In this document: positions 43,911-54,802 of the stretch, in pieces | Layout of the letters: every line of letters starts with the position of its first letter | How positions within the stretch are numbered: the stretch's first letter is position 1 | Assembly (NCBI RefSeq): GCF_003044275.1 | Contig: NZ_PZPL01000001.1 | Span: 2,604,001 to 2,668,000, forward strand | Direction of reading: 5' to 3' | DNA: 64,000 nt | Source of the DNA: Rathayibacter caricis DSM 15933 | GTDB lineage: Bacteria; Actinomycetota; Actinomycetes; Actinomycetales; Microbacteriaceae | Translations under genes and position numbers: made by a program | The notes under the pieces: model-generated | Told to the model about the DNA's origin: nothing | Database searches by the model: none | Seen by the model: only the letters and a program-made list of their open reading frames with translations

Positions 43911-44737
43911 GCGATCCTCGCCTTCTCCGCGACGACCGCCGCGTCGAGGGCCGAGACCGCGTCGAGCAGCGCCACGGCGAAGGATCCGGGGCCGGCCGAC
44001 ACGGAGGCCGCGTGCTCGGCCGCGAGGCCCCACACGACCGATCCCGCGACGGCGGCGCGCAGCGCTGCTGCGGGAGTATCGTCCGACGCCCCGAGGAAGG
44101 CGGCCATCACCGCGCCGAGAGCGCAGCCTCCGCCGGTCACCCGGGTGAGGAGGGGGTGCCCGCCCGTGACGCGCACGATCGCGACCCCGTCGGTCACGAG
44201 GTCCACCGGACCCGAGACGGCGACAGCGGCGCCGGTGCGCAGCGCGAGCTCCTTCGCGGCGTCGAGCGCGTCCTCGGCGCCGTGAACCGCGTCCACTCCG
44301 CGCCCGCCTGCTCCGAGTCCCGCCAGCGCGAGGATCTCGGAGGCGTTGCCGCGGATGATCGAGGGCCGCAGGGCGACGATCTCGGCGGCGAAGGCGGTGC
44401 GCACCGGCAGCGGGCCGACGGCGACCGGATCGAGCACCCACCGGCCGCCGGCGGCGATCGCCTCGCGGGCGCCGGCGCGCTGCTCGGCACCGGGAGTGCC
44501 GAGGTTCACGAGCGTCGCGGAGGCGATCGCGGCGAAGACGCCGGCCTCGCCGGGCAGGTCCGCCATCGCCGGACTGGCGCCCAGCGCGAGGAGGCTGTTG
44601 GCCGTGAATCCGGTCACCACCGCGTTGGTGATGCACTGGACGAGCGGCGCCTTCCGGCGCAGCTCCTCGAGATCGCGGCCGACGGCGGCCCCGTCGAGGT
44701 CGTGGAGGGTCGGGTGGGCAGGCGTGCGAATGCTCAT
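43907..44737 (-). CDS. thiM: Hydroxyethylthiazole kinase
   Basis: Product of 276 residues from the ATG at 44735-44737, which has AAGGG nine bases upstream; an ATG at 44744-44746 sits too close to that site. [51 protein letters not shown] and [18 protein letters not shown] (anion hole and catalytic Cys region) are plain ThiM blocks. It phosphorylates the thiazole moiety for salvage. It is first in the thi operon under the TPP riboswitch. Confidence 0.92.
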   Translation of the reverse strand: MSIRTPAHPTLHDLDGAAVGRDLEELRRKAPLVQCITNAVVTGFTANSLLALGASPAMADLPGEAGVFAAIASATLVNLGTPGAEQRAGAREAIAAGGRWVLDPVAVGPLPVRTAFAAEIVALRPSIIRGNASEILALAGLGAGGRGVDAVHGAEDALDAAKELALRTGAAVAVSGPVDLVTDGVAIVRVTGGHPLLTRVTGGGCALGAVMAAFLGASDDTPAAALRAAVAGSVVWGLAAEHAASVSAGPGSFAVALLDAVSALDAAVVAEKARIA

Positions 44738-44741
44738 TCGC

Positions 44742-44820
44742 GACATCCCTTCGCTAGTACGAACTAGATCAGGTTCAACGGGTCTTCTCTCAGCCCTCTC
44801 GGGCACCCCGTGTCACTGCG
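44742..44820 (-). ncRNA. TPP riboswitch (THI element)
   Basis: Read on the minus strand, the leader contains ACACGGGGTGCCC, then GAGGGCTGAGA, then GAACCTGATCTAGTTCGTAC and GCGAAGGGA. These are the conserved pyrimidine-sensing and pyrophosphate-sensing helices of the thiamine pyrophosphate aptamer. The element ends a few bases before the thiM start, so ligand binding probably hides the AAGGG ribosome site. It would shut off thiM-thiE-thiD/tenA when TPP is plentiful. Confidence 0.95.
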
Positions 44821-44827
44821 CACGACC

Positions 44828-44983
44828 CTAGCAGCGGCTCCGACCCTCCCTGGAGGCCACGAGCACGGCGGGCGCGAGCGGGAGGAGCTCGATCTCCCGC
44901 GCCCCGCAGGGGCACTGCAGGTAGCTGAGGATCCCCTCGCTGGTCGGGTGGCGGGAGAGTCGTGTCCATCGGTGCTCGTGCAT
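44828..44983 (-). CDS. Small zinc-ribbon-like protein of 51 residues
   Basis: The minus strand encodes MHEHRWTRLSRHPTSEG, then ILSYLQCPCGAREIELLP and a short tail. The pattern His-x-Trp, SRHPTSEG, Tyr and Cys-Pro-Cys-Gly recalls small actinobacterial proteins that I have seen annotated only as hypothetical. A single CPCG knuckle plus the N-terminal His could bind zinc, perhaps as a dimer. GAGGAT at 44990-44995 lies six bases before the ATG. The stop lies eight bases upstream of the TPP riboswitch on the same strand, so read-through into the thi leader is possible. Confidence 0.65.
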   Translation of the reverse strand: MHEHRWTRLSRHPTSEGILSYLQCPCGAREIELLPLAPAVLVASREGRSRC

Positions 44984-44989
44984 GCGCCG

Positions 44990-44995
44990 ATCCTC
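44990..44995 (-). promoter_or_regulatory. -10-like box GAGGAT for the 51-residue gene
   Basis: On the minus strand GAGGAT stands six bases before the ATG at 44983. The spacing equals that of other leaderless starts in the window, which supports the small gene. Confidence 0.4.
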
Positions 44996-45023
44996 ACGTC
45001 ATGCCTCGGTGACGTTCAACCAT

Positions 45024-45029
45024 TACAGT
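45024..45029 (+). promoter_or_regulatory. -10 box TACAGT for the CGNR gene
   Basis: TACAGT is followed by six bases and the ATG at 45036, favouring this start over a longer in-frame extension at 44982. Confidence 0.5.
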
Positions 45030-45035
45030 CGGCGG

Positions 45036-45545
45036 ATGAGCTTCGACCACCGCCACCAGGTCGGCCCGCGACTCGCGGCCGCGCTCGTGAACGCGGCGCC
45101 CGACGACGCGATCGAGCCGCTGCTGCGCGAGCAGGGCGTCCGCGAACCGGCGCTCGCTCCCTCCGCGACGCTCGCACTGCGGACCTGGGGCAGGCGGATG
45201 CGGGGCGTCTTCACCGCGACCTCCGTCCAGGCCCGCTGCGACGAGGTGAACGCCCTGCTCGCCGAGGTCGCCGGGTCGCTGTTCGTCGCGACCCACGACG
45301 GCATGCCGCCGCACCTGCACCTCGTGCCGGACGACAGCGACGTCGTCACTCGCGTCCGCTCGGTGACCGCGGGCGGCCTCGCGTTCTTCGTGTCCTCCTC
45401 CGCCGGGCTCCGGATGGGCGTCTGCGCGCGCGAGAGCTGCGACAGGGTCTTCGTCGACGAATCCCGGGCCGGTCGGCAGCGCTACTGCTCCGCGCGCTGC
45501 GGGAACACGGACGCGGTCGCGCGGCACCGCCGATCGGCGCGGTAG
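45036..45545 (+). CDS. CGNR zinc-finger protein
   Basis: Product of 169 residues. The N-terminal stress-response-like part (RLAAALVNAAPDDAIEPLL to VTAGGLAFFVSSS) is followed by a zinc finger: GVCARESCDRVFVDES and RQRYCSARCGNTDAVARHRR, whose four Cys and the CGN-x motif name the family. CGNR proteins are presumed DNA-binding regulators. It is monocistronic and divergent from the 51-residue gene. Targets unknown. Confidence 0.85.
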   Translation: MSFDHRHQVGPRLAAALVNAAPDDAIEPLLREQGVREPALAPSATLALRTWGRRMRGVFTATSVQARCDEVNALLAEVAGSLFVATHDGMPPHLHLVPDDSDVVTRVRSVTAGGLAFFVSSSAGLRMGVCARESCDRVFVDESRAGRQRYCSARCGNTDAVARHRRSAR

Positions 45546-45548
45546 CGC

Positions 45549-48490
<2,942 letters not shown>

Positions 48491-48494
<4 letters not shown>

Positions 48495-49636
48495 CGCAGA
48501 GCCTCGGCGTCGACCGCGGCGAGAGCGTCGAGGACCGTCTCGCGCTCGGCGTCCGACGCACCCCGCCCCCGCACGTGGGCGAGGAAGTCGTCGACGATCT
48601 CGACGTCGCTGCGCCCGCGGATCCGCTCGGCGTACGCGGTCGGTTCGGCGGCCGGAGCACTCGGCGGCCGGTGCTCGAGCGTCACGCAGCCGGGGAAGCG
48701 CGACTGCAGCCGCGCCATCGCGTCCAGGGGCCGCACCTCGTCGGTCAGCACCGCCGAGACCCAGTCGAGCTCCTTCCCGGCGAGCGAAGGGTCGACCAGC
48801 AGCTCGTCGAGCCGCCCCTCGATCACGCTGAGGCGGCGGGGGACCGGCAGCGCGGACCAGCGCACCTCCCCGAGCCCCTCGGCTCCGAGCTCGACGAGCC
48901 AGCTGCCGCGGAGCTTCGCGGCCTCGCCGAAGGAGTAGTGCAGGGGCGCCCCGGAGTAGCGGACGTTCGGCAGCAGCTCGGCCCGCCCGTGGATGTGGCC
49001 GAGCGCCGCGTAGTCGGCATCGGCGAAGTGGTCGACCGAGACGTAGTCGATGCCTCCTGCGGTGATGTCGCGCTCGACGGTGCCCGCGGGCGCTCCGACC
49101 GCGAAGCAGTGCGAGAGGACGACCCAGCGGCGCCCGGCGGCCTCGGCGGAGGCGCGGATCCGGCGCATCGCGAACGCGAGCACGTCCTCGTGCCGGCGCA
49201 GCGCCTCCTCCGGGTGCCGATGACGGTAGAGGGCCGGCTCGAGGTAGGGGATGCCGTAGACGCCGACCTCGCCGTGCTCGTCCCGGAGGACGACCGGCTC
49301 GGCGTACGCCTCGGGATCGGTGAGGACGTGCACGCCCGAGGTGCGCAGGAGGCCCGCCTGGAAGCCGAGACGCGCGGGGGAGTCGTGGTTGCCGCTGGTG
49401 AGGACGACCTCGGCGCCGGCGCCGCGGATCGCCTCGAGCGTGCGGGTCAGCAGGGCGTAGTGCTCGCCCGCCGGCACCGCAGAGTCGAAGACGTCGCCCG
49501 AGACGAGCACCACGTCGACGGCCTCCTCGCGCACGGTCGCCACGAGCGCGTCGAGCACCTGCGACAGCGCGGCGACCGTGGAGTGCCCGTGGAAGGTGCG
49601 GCCGATGTGCCAGTCGGAGGTGTGGAGCAGCTTCAC
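48491..49636 (-). CDS. sbcD: Exonuclease SbcD (Mre11-type nuclease subunit)
   Basis: Product of 381 residues from the GTG at 49634-49636, with AGGAGG about ten bases upstream. Metallophosphoesterase motifs LLHTSDWHIGR, VSGDVFDSAVP, TSGNHDSP, LSHCFAVG and ALGHIHGR are all present. The C-terminal capping region contacts SbcC. It forms the catalytic half of the SbcCD complex that processes hairpins and protein-blocked ends. A longer frame toward 49930 begins with unrelated residues and lies over the corA promoter region. Confidence 0.93.
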
Positions 49637-49805
49637 CGACGTCGTCCCTCCTGGCGTGCGGGGTGGCCCCCTCTCGTCCCTCCAGGCTACTGAGGGCCTC
49701 CGACACGGGCCGACCGCCGGGCCGCGGGCGGGGCACCCGCTCGGACATCTCCCGTTCACCCCGGGGTGCACAATGGGTCGTCGGCGAAGGCGGAAGGAGT
49801 CGATC

Positions 49806-50933
49806 GTGAAGCTTCCCCGCGTCCCCTCCCTCGGACTCGGCTCGCGCACCCGCGCCGCCGCCGAGGACACCGCTCCGATCGAGCGGCTCCTCCCGCCGCA
49901 GGCGCCGTCCCGCACGAGCACGGTCGACAACGCGATCTACCAGGACGGCCGCCGGATCGTCTCGCCGAGCAGCATCCCGGAGGCGCTCGCCGCCCTACAG
50001 AAGCTCCCCGACGCCATGGCGTGGATCGGCCTGTACCGCCCGACCCAGTCCGAGCTCGCGGCGCTCGAGGACGAGTTCTCGATGCACCCGCTCGCCATCG
50101 AGGACGCGATCAGCGCGCACCAGCGGCCCAAGCTCGAGCGCTACGGCAGCGACATGTTCGTGGTGCTGCGCGCCGCGAGCTACGCCGACCAGCGCGAGGA
50201 GGTCGACTTCGGCGAGCTGCACCTGTTCGTCGGCCCGAACTTCGTCGTCACGGTCCGCCACTCCGAGAAGCCCGATCTCTCCCTGGTGCGGCGCCGGATG
50301 GAGGCCGACCCCGAGCTGCTGCGGAAGGGACCCGTCGCGGTCCTCTACGCGATCCTGGATGCGGTCGTCGACCAGTACTCGCCGGTCGTCGCCGGGCTCG
50401 AGAACGACATCGACGAGATCGAGGCGCAGGTCTTCGAGGGCGACCCGGCGGTGTCCCGGCGCATCTACGAGCTGAGCCAGGAGGTCCTCGACTTCCAGCG
50501 CGCGACGCGCCCGCTGACCGGCATGCTCGGCCGCCTCGTCACCGACTTCGAGGTCTTCCGCGAGGACGTGGAGCTCCGGCGCTACCTCCGCGACGTCGCC
50601 GACCACGTCGCCGTCGTCGACGAGCGCGTCGAGGGCTTCCGGACGACCCTCCGCGAGATCCTCGCGGTGAACGCGACCCTCGTCGCGCAGCGGCAGAACG
50701 AGGACATGAAGCGCCTCGCCGAAGCGGGCAACCAGCAGAACGACGAGGTGAAGCGCATCTCGGCCTGGGCGGCGATCTTCTTCGCCCCGACCATGATCTC
50801 GAGCGTCTACGGCATGAACTTCGACGTCATGCCGGAGCTGCACGTGGCGTGGGGCTACCCGGCCGCGCTGGGACTGATGGTCGCCTCCAGCGTCGTGCTG
50901 CACAGGCTGTTCAAGCGCTGGGGCTGGCTCTAG
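49806..50933 (+). CDS. corA: CorA-family magnesium/cobalt transporter
   Basis: Product of 375 residues from GTG with AAGGAG seven bases upstream. A large cytoplasmic N-terminal domain (LHLFVGPNFVVTVRH, LENDIDEIEAQVF) leads to two C-terminal membrane helices. The first helix ends with the signature YGMNFDVMPE, the GMN selectivity motif of CorA pentamers. It mediates Mg2+ (or Co2+/Ni2+) influx. No M-box riboswitch is evident upstream. Confidence 0.93.
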   Translation: MKLPRVPSLGLGSRTRAAAEDTAPIERLLPPQAPSRTSTVDNAIYQDGRRIVSPSSIPEALAALQKLPDAMAWIGLYRPTQSELAALEDEFSMHPLAIEDAISAHQRPKLERYGSDMFVVLRAASYADQREEVDFGELHLFVGPNFVVTVRHSEKPDLSLVRRRMEADPELLRKGPVAVLYAILDAVVDQYSPVVAGLENDIDEIEAQVFEGDPAVSRRIYELSQEVLDFQRATRPLTGMLGRLVTDFEVFREDVELRRYLRDVADHVAVVDERVEGFRTTLREILAVNATLVAQRQNEDMKRLAEAGNQQNDEVKRISAWAAIFFAPTMISSVYGMNFDVMPELHVAWGYPAALGLMVASSVVLHRLFKRWGWL

Positions 50934-50946
50934 CCGACTCCGGACC

Positions 50947-51093
50947 CTAGTCCTCGGTCCCGGGCTCCGCGATCTTCTCCCCGTCGGCCCCGGAGGCGTC
51001 GCCGTCGGTGTGCAGATCGGTGTCGCCCGGGATGCTGAAGTCGCTCAGCGGGTCCAGGGGCTTCTCGTCGGGCTTCTCGTCGCGTTCGCTCAT
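50947..51093 (-). CDS. Small acidic protein of 48 residues
   Basis: The minus strand encodes MSERDEKPDEKPLDPLSDFS, then a tail rich in Asp, Glu and Gly ending AEPGTED. It is hydrophilic, strongly acidic and probably disordered, with no Cys or hydrophobic segment. TAGGGT (51100-51105) lies six bases before the ATG, matching other leaderless starts. It lies between corA (convergent) and the maltokinase gene on the same strand. Function unknown; calling it real rests on the promoter spacing and clean start/stop. Confidence 0.55.
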   Translation of the reverse strand: MSERDEKPDEKPLDPLSDFSIPGDTDLHTDGDASGADGEKIAEPGTED

Positions 51094-51099
51094 ACCTGA

Positions 51100-51105
51100 A
51101 CCCTA
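51100..51105 (-). promoter_or_regulatory. -10 box TAGGGT for the 48-residue acidic protein
   Basis: On the minus strand TAGGGT precedes the ATG at 51093 by six bases. It overlaps the end of the maltokinase gene, so the small gene could be transcribed separately from it. Confidence 0.45.
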
Positions 51106-52476
51106 CGAGCGTCCGACGAGCCGCTGCACGGCTGTCACCGGGATCGACAGCCACTCGGGACGGTTGCGCGCCTCGTAGATGGCCTCGTAGACCGCCTTGT
51201 CGAGCTCGAACGCGTCGAGGACGGCGCGGTGGGCCTCGACGGCGTCGCCCGCGCGCTCGGAGTAGCCCTCGAGGAACGCGGCCCGGCTCGCCGCGGCCCA
51301 CTCCGCGCGGCTCGAACCGGGCGAGGACTGCTCGTGCGCTCCGGCGGCGTAGTCGAAGGAGCGCAGCATCCCGGCCACGTCGCGCAGGGCCACGTCGGGC
51401 ATCCGGCGCTCGTTCATCGGCCGCAGCGGCTCGCCCTCGAAGTCGAGGAGCACCCAGCCGCGGTCCGGCACCAGCAGGACCTGACCCAGGTGGTAGTCGC
51501 CGTGGATGCGCTGCAGCAGCGGCCACGGAGCGCTCGCCGCGACACGGAACACGGCGTCGATCGCCTCGGAGTCCTCGGCGATCACCGGGACCTCGGACGA
51601 GGCGATGCGGAGGCGGCGGCGCATGGTCGCGACGATGCGCTCGACGACCTCGGGGGTCGCCTCCTCGGTCTCGAGCACGTCGGCGAGGGTCGCGTGCACC
51701 TCGGCGGTCGCGAGGCCCAGCGCCCGCGCGGGGCCGGTGAAGTCGGAGTCGGCGGCGACCGCCTCGAGGGCGACCCGCCACGCGTCCTGCACGCCGGGGA
51801 GGAACTCCTGCGCGAACGCCAGGTGTCCGAAGGCGCGGCCGGACGGCTCGCCCTCGTCGTCCCACTCGCCGGTCACGTTGCCGATCACCGGAGGCACGAG
51901 CGCGCTGCCGGCGGCGTTGAGCGCCGACTGCACGGTCACGTCGGGATTGTCGCCGTGGTGCAGGGCGCGGAAGACCTTCACGATCACCGGCGTCCCGATC
52001 GAGCCGTCCTCGGCCGTGGTCGACACGATGAGCGAGGTGTTCGACTGCTCGCCGCTGAGGACCTTCGACGAGGCGAAAGCGCCGATCACGGCACCGGGCT
52101 GCCGGTGGCCCTCGGCCCGGGCACCGCCCTCGGCGCCGTCCGTGTCGGAGCGGCCGCCGTCGGCGATCATCGCCAGCAGCGCCCGCGCGAAGAACGGGTC
52201 GCGCGGTGCGTCGTAGACCCAGCGCTCGCCGTCGGAGTAGACCAGCGCGTCCTCGAGGCCGGCGACCGGAGCGGAGTGGACCGTCACCGGCACCTGGTAG
52301 AGCACGGGGCTCGTCCCGGCCGTGTCGATGAACAGATGGTCGACCACCTCACCGCCGTCGGGGCGCAGCGTCCACGCGCCGCGCACCTCGAGCTCGGGGC
52401 GCCGCCCCTTGCTCGCGTACCACCTCTGGTCCGCCACCCATGCGGCGATCCGGTCGATCGACAGGCCTGCGCTCAT
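51103..52476 (-). CDS. mak: Maltokinase (Mak/Pep2-type phosphotransferase)
   Basis: Product of 457 residues from the ATG at 52474-52476, preceded by GAAGGGGA; an in-frame GTG seven codons upstream is less likely. WVADQRWYASKGR at the N terminus is the trademark of actinobacterial maltokinases, and the kinase lobe has QRIHGDYHLGQVLL (catalytic HGDYH) and VLLDFEGEPLRPMNERRMPDVALRDVAGMLRSFDYA. It phosphorylates maltose to maltose 1-phosphate, feeding GlgE glucan synthesis from trehalose. The usual partners treS, glgE and glgB are not in the window. Confidence 0.87.
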   Translation of the reverse strand: MSAGLSIDRIAAWVADQRWYASKGRRPELEVRGAWTLRPDGGEVVDHLFIDTAGTSPVLYQVPVTVHSAPVAGLEDALVYSDGERWVYDAPRDPFFARALLAMIADGGRSDTDGAEGGARAEGHRQPGAVIGAFASSKVLSGEQSNTSLIVSTTAEDGSIGTPVIVKVFRALHHGDNPDVTVQSALNAAGSALVPPVIGNVTGEWDDEGEPSGRAFGHLAFAQEFLPGVQDAWRVALEAVAADSDFTGPARALGLATAEVHATLADVLETEEATPEVVERIVATMRRRLRIASSEVPVIAEDSEAIDAVFRVAASAPWPLLQRIHGDYHLGQVLLVPDRGWVLLDFEGEPLRPMNERRMPDVALRDVAGMLRSFDYAAGAHEQSSPGSSRAEWAAASRAAFLEGYSERAGDAVEAHRAVLDAFELDKAVYEAIYEARNRPEWLSIPVTAVQRLVGRS

Positions 52477-52602
52477 GCTCTTCCCCTTCGTCGGCACCCC
52501 GAACCCTACGCGTCGGGGACGACACCCGGCTGGGGCTTGCGGCAGGACGCTGCGGTCCGGAGCGGCGCACCGCCGATCAGGGTCGAGCGCTCGCGTCGGC
52601 CC

Positions 52603-54726
52603 TCAGGACAGCCCGAGCACGTCGAGCGTCCACGCGTACTCGAACGCCACCTCGCGCCAGCGCTCGTAGCGCCCGCTCACGCCGCCGTGGCCCGCCGTCA
52701 TCTCGATCTTGAGCAGTGCGGGTGCACCGACCTCGCGCAGCCGCGCCACCCACTTCGCGGGCTCCACGTAGAGCACGCGCGTGTCGTTCAGGCTGGTCGT
52801 CGCGAGGATCCGCGGGTACCGCACTCCCTCCCGCACGTTCTCGTAGGGGGAGTAGGACTTCATGTAGGCGTAGACCTCGGCGTCGTTCAGCGGGTCGCCC
52901 CACTCGTCCCACTCGATGACCGTCAGCGGCAGCGACGGATCGAGGATCGACGTGAGCGCGTCGACGAACGGGACCTGCGCGAGGACCCCCGCGAACAGCT
53001 CCGGGGCGAGGTTCGCGACCGCGCCGACCAGCAGACCGCCGGCCGAGCCGCCCTGGGCGACGAGCCGCTCCGGAGTCGTGAACCCGGAGTCGACCAGGTG
53101 ACGAGCGGAGTCGACGAAGTCGGTGAAGGTGGCCTTCTTGGAGAGCGTCTTGCCGTTCTCGTACCAGGAGCGGCCCATCTCGCCGCCGCCGCGCACGTGC
53201 GCGATCGCGAAGACGACTCCGCGGTCGAGCAGCGAGAGCCGGGGGATCGAGAAGCCGGGGTCGATGCTCGCCTCGTAGGAGCCGTAGCCGTAGAGGATCA
53301 GCGGAGCCGGGGCCGCGTCGGGATCCGCGGCGTCGCGGCGCCAGACCAGCGAGAGCGGGATCCGCGTGCCGTCCTGGGCCGTCGCCCACTCCCGGCGCTG
53401 GACGTACTCCTCGGGGTCGTAGTCGCCGAGCACCGGCTGCTGCTTGAGCACAGTGCGTTCGCCGGTCGCGACGTCGAGGGAGAGCACCGTCGAGGGGGTG
53501 ACGAACGAGGTGTAGGCGAGCCGGAGGGACGTCTGCGCCCACTCCGGGTTGCCGGCCAGCCCCGCGTCGTAGAGCGGCTCGTCGAAGACGATCTCGTCCA
53601 GGGTCGCCGCAGCTCCGCCCTCGTGCAGGAGACCCAGCCGGGTCGCTCCCTCCGACCGGTACGAGACGACCACGTGGCCGGCGAAGGCGTCGACCCCCTC
53701 GATCCGGCGGCCGGGCAGGTGCGGGACGACGACACGGCGCTGCGCGGCGCGCTCGGCGGCGTCGAGGGAGAGGTCCGCCGGCTCCTCGACGATCTCGAAG
53801 TCGAGCGCGTCGTCGTTGTGCACGATCAGGAGGCGGTCGCGCCCGTCGAGGACGGCGTGCTCGACCTCGTACTCCACTCCCTCGCGCCGCGGCCAGACGG
53901 AGCGGAACTCGCCGGTCGGGTCCTGGGCGTCGAGCAGGAGGCACTCGCTGGTGATCTTGCTGCCGATCTCGATCACGAGGAAGCGGCGGCTGCGGGTGAG
54001 GCCGACGCCGATCCAGTAGCGCTCGTCGGGCTCCGAGAAGACGACGGTGTCGGCGGAGGAGTCGGTGCCGACCTCGTGCCGCCAGACCGTGTCCGGCCGC
54101 CAGGACTCGTCGACGGTCGGGTAGAAGACGAACCGTGCGTCGGCGCCGAAGGTCGCTCCGCCGCCCGTGCCCTCGACGACGTCGGCGAGGTCCTCGCCGG
54201 TCGAGAGGTCGCGGATGCGGAGGGTGTAGCGCTCGTCGCCCTCGACATCGGTGCCGAAGAGCAGGTAGCGGCCGTCGGCGCTGATGTCGAAGCTGCCGAG
54301 CGAGAAGAAGTCGTGCCCCTCCGCCTCGGCGTTGCCGTCGAGGACGACCTGCTCGCCCGGGAGCTCGCCGCCCTCGCCGAGGGACGGCGGGGTCCAGTCG
54401 TCCGGTCCGCTGATCGGCGCGCGGCAGTGCACGGCGTACTGACGCCCCTCGAACGAGCGCGAGAAGTACCACCAGCCGCCCTCGCGCACGGGGACCGAGA
54501 GGTCGGTCTCCTTCGTCCGCGAGCGGATCTCGTCGAACAGGCGCTCGCGCAGCGGGGCCAGGGGCTCGAGCACGGCGTCGGTGTAGGCGTTCTCGGCCTC
54601 GAGGTGCGCGAGGACCTCGGGGTCCTCCTTGCGCCGCAGCCACTCGTAGTGATCGAGGACCGTGTCGCCGTGATGACGGCGTTCCAGGGGGATGCGGCGG
54701 GCGACGGGCGGGACGGGCGCAGTCAT
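52603..54726 (-). CDS. ptrB: Oligopeptidase B / protease II (S9A prolyl oligopeptidase family)
   Basis: Product of 707 residues. An N-terminal seven-bladed propeller (HYEWLRRKEDPEVLAHLEAEN, then blade motifs) precedes the hydrolase domain. LILYGYGSYEASIDP, IAHVRGGGEMGRSWYENGK and VAQGGSAGGLLVGAV hold the oxyanion region and nucleophile Ser (near 560). LNDTRVLYVEPAKWVARLRE supplies Asp, and TAGHGGVSGRYE supplies His. It cleaves short peptides after basic residues in the cytoplasm. No signal peptide is seen. Confidence 0.9.
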   Translation of the reverse strand: MTAPVPPVARRIPLERRHHGDTVLDHYEWLRRKEDPEVLAHLEAENAYTDAVLEPLAPLRERLFDEIRSRTKETDLSVPVREGGWWYFSRSFEGRQYAVHCRAPISGPDDWTPPSLGEGGELPGEQVVLDGNAEAEGHDFFSLGSFDISADGRYLLFGTDVEGDERYTLRIRDLSTGEDLADVVEGTGGGATFGADARFVFYPTVDESWRPDTVWRHEVGTDSSADTVVFSEPDERYWIGVGLTRSRRFLVIEIGSKITSECLLLDAQDPTGEFRSVWPRREGVEYEVEHAVLDGRDRLLIVHNDDALDFEIVEEPADLSLDAAERAAQRRVVVPHLPGRRIEGVDAFAGHVVVSYRSEGATRLGLLHEGGAAATLDEIVFDEPLYDAGLAGNPEWAQTSLRLAYTSFVTPSTVLSLDVATGERTVLKQQPVLGDYDPEEYVQRREWATAQDGTRIPLSLVWRRDAADPDAAPAPLILYGYGSYEASIDPGFSIPRLSLLDRGVVFAIAHVRGGGEMGRSWYENGKTLSKKATFTDFVDSARHLVDSGFTTPERLVAQGGSAGGLLVGAVANLAPELFAGVLAQVPFVDALTSILDPSLPLTVIEWDEWGDPLNDAEVYAYMKSYSPYENVREGVRYPRILATTSLNDTRVLYVEPAKWVARLREVGAPALLKIEMTAGHGGVSGRYERWREVAFEYAWTLDVLGLS

Positions 54727-54802
54727 CCCCTCAGCCTAGGCCGGAGCGGCTCCTCGGCGCCCCCGGGTGCGCGGCACCGCTGCGCCGTGCGCAGAATGGA
54801 CC

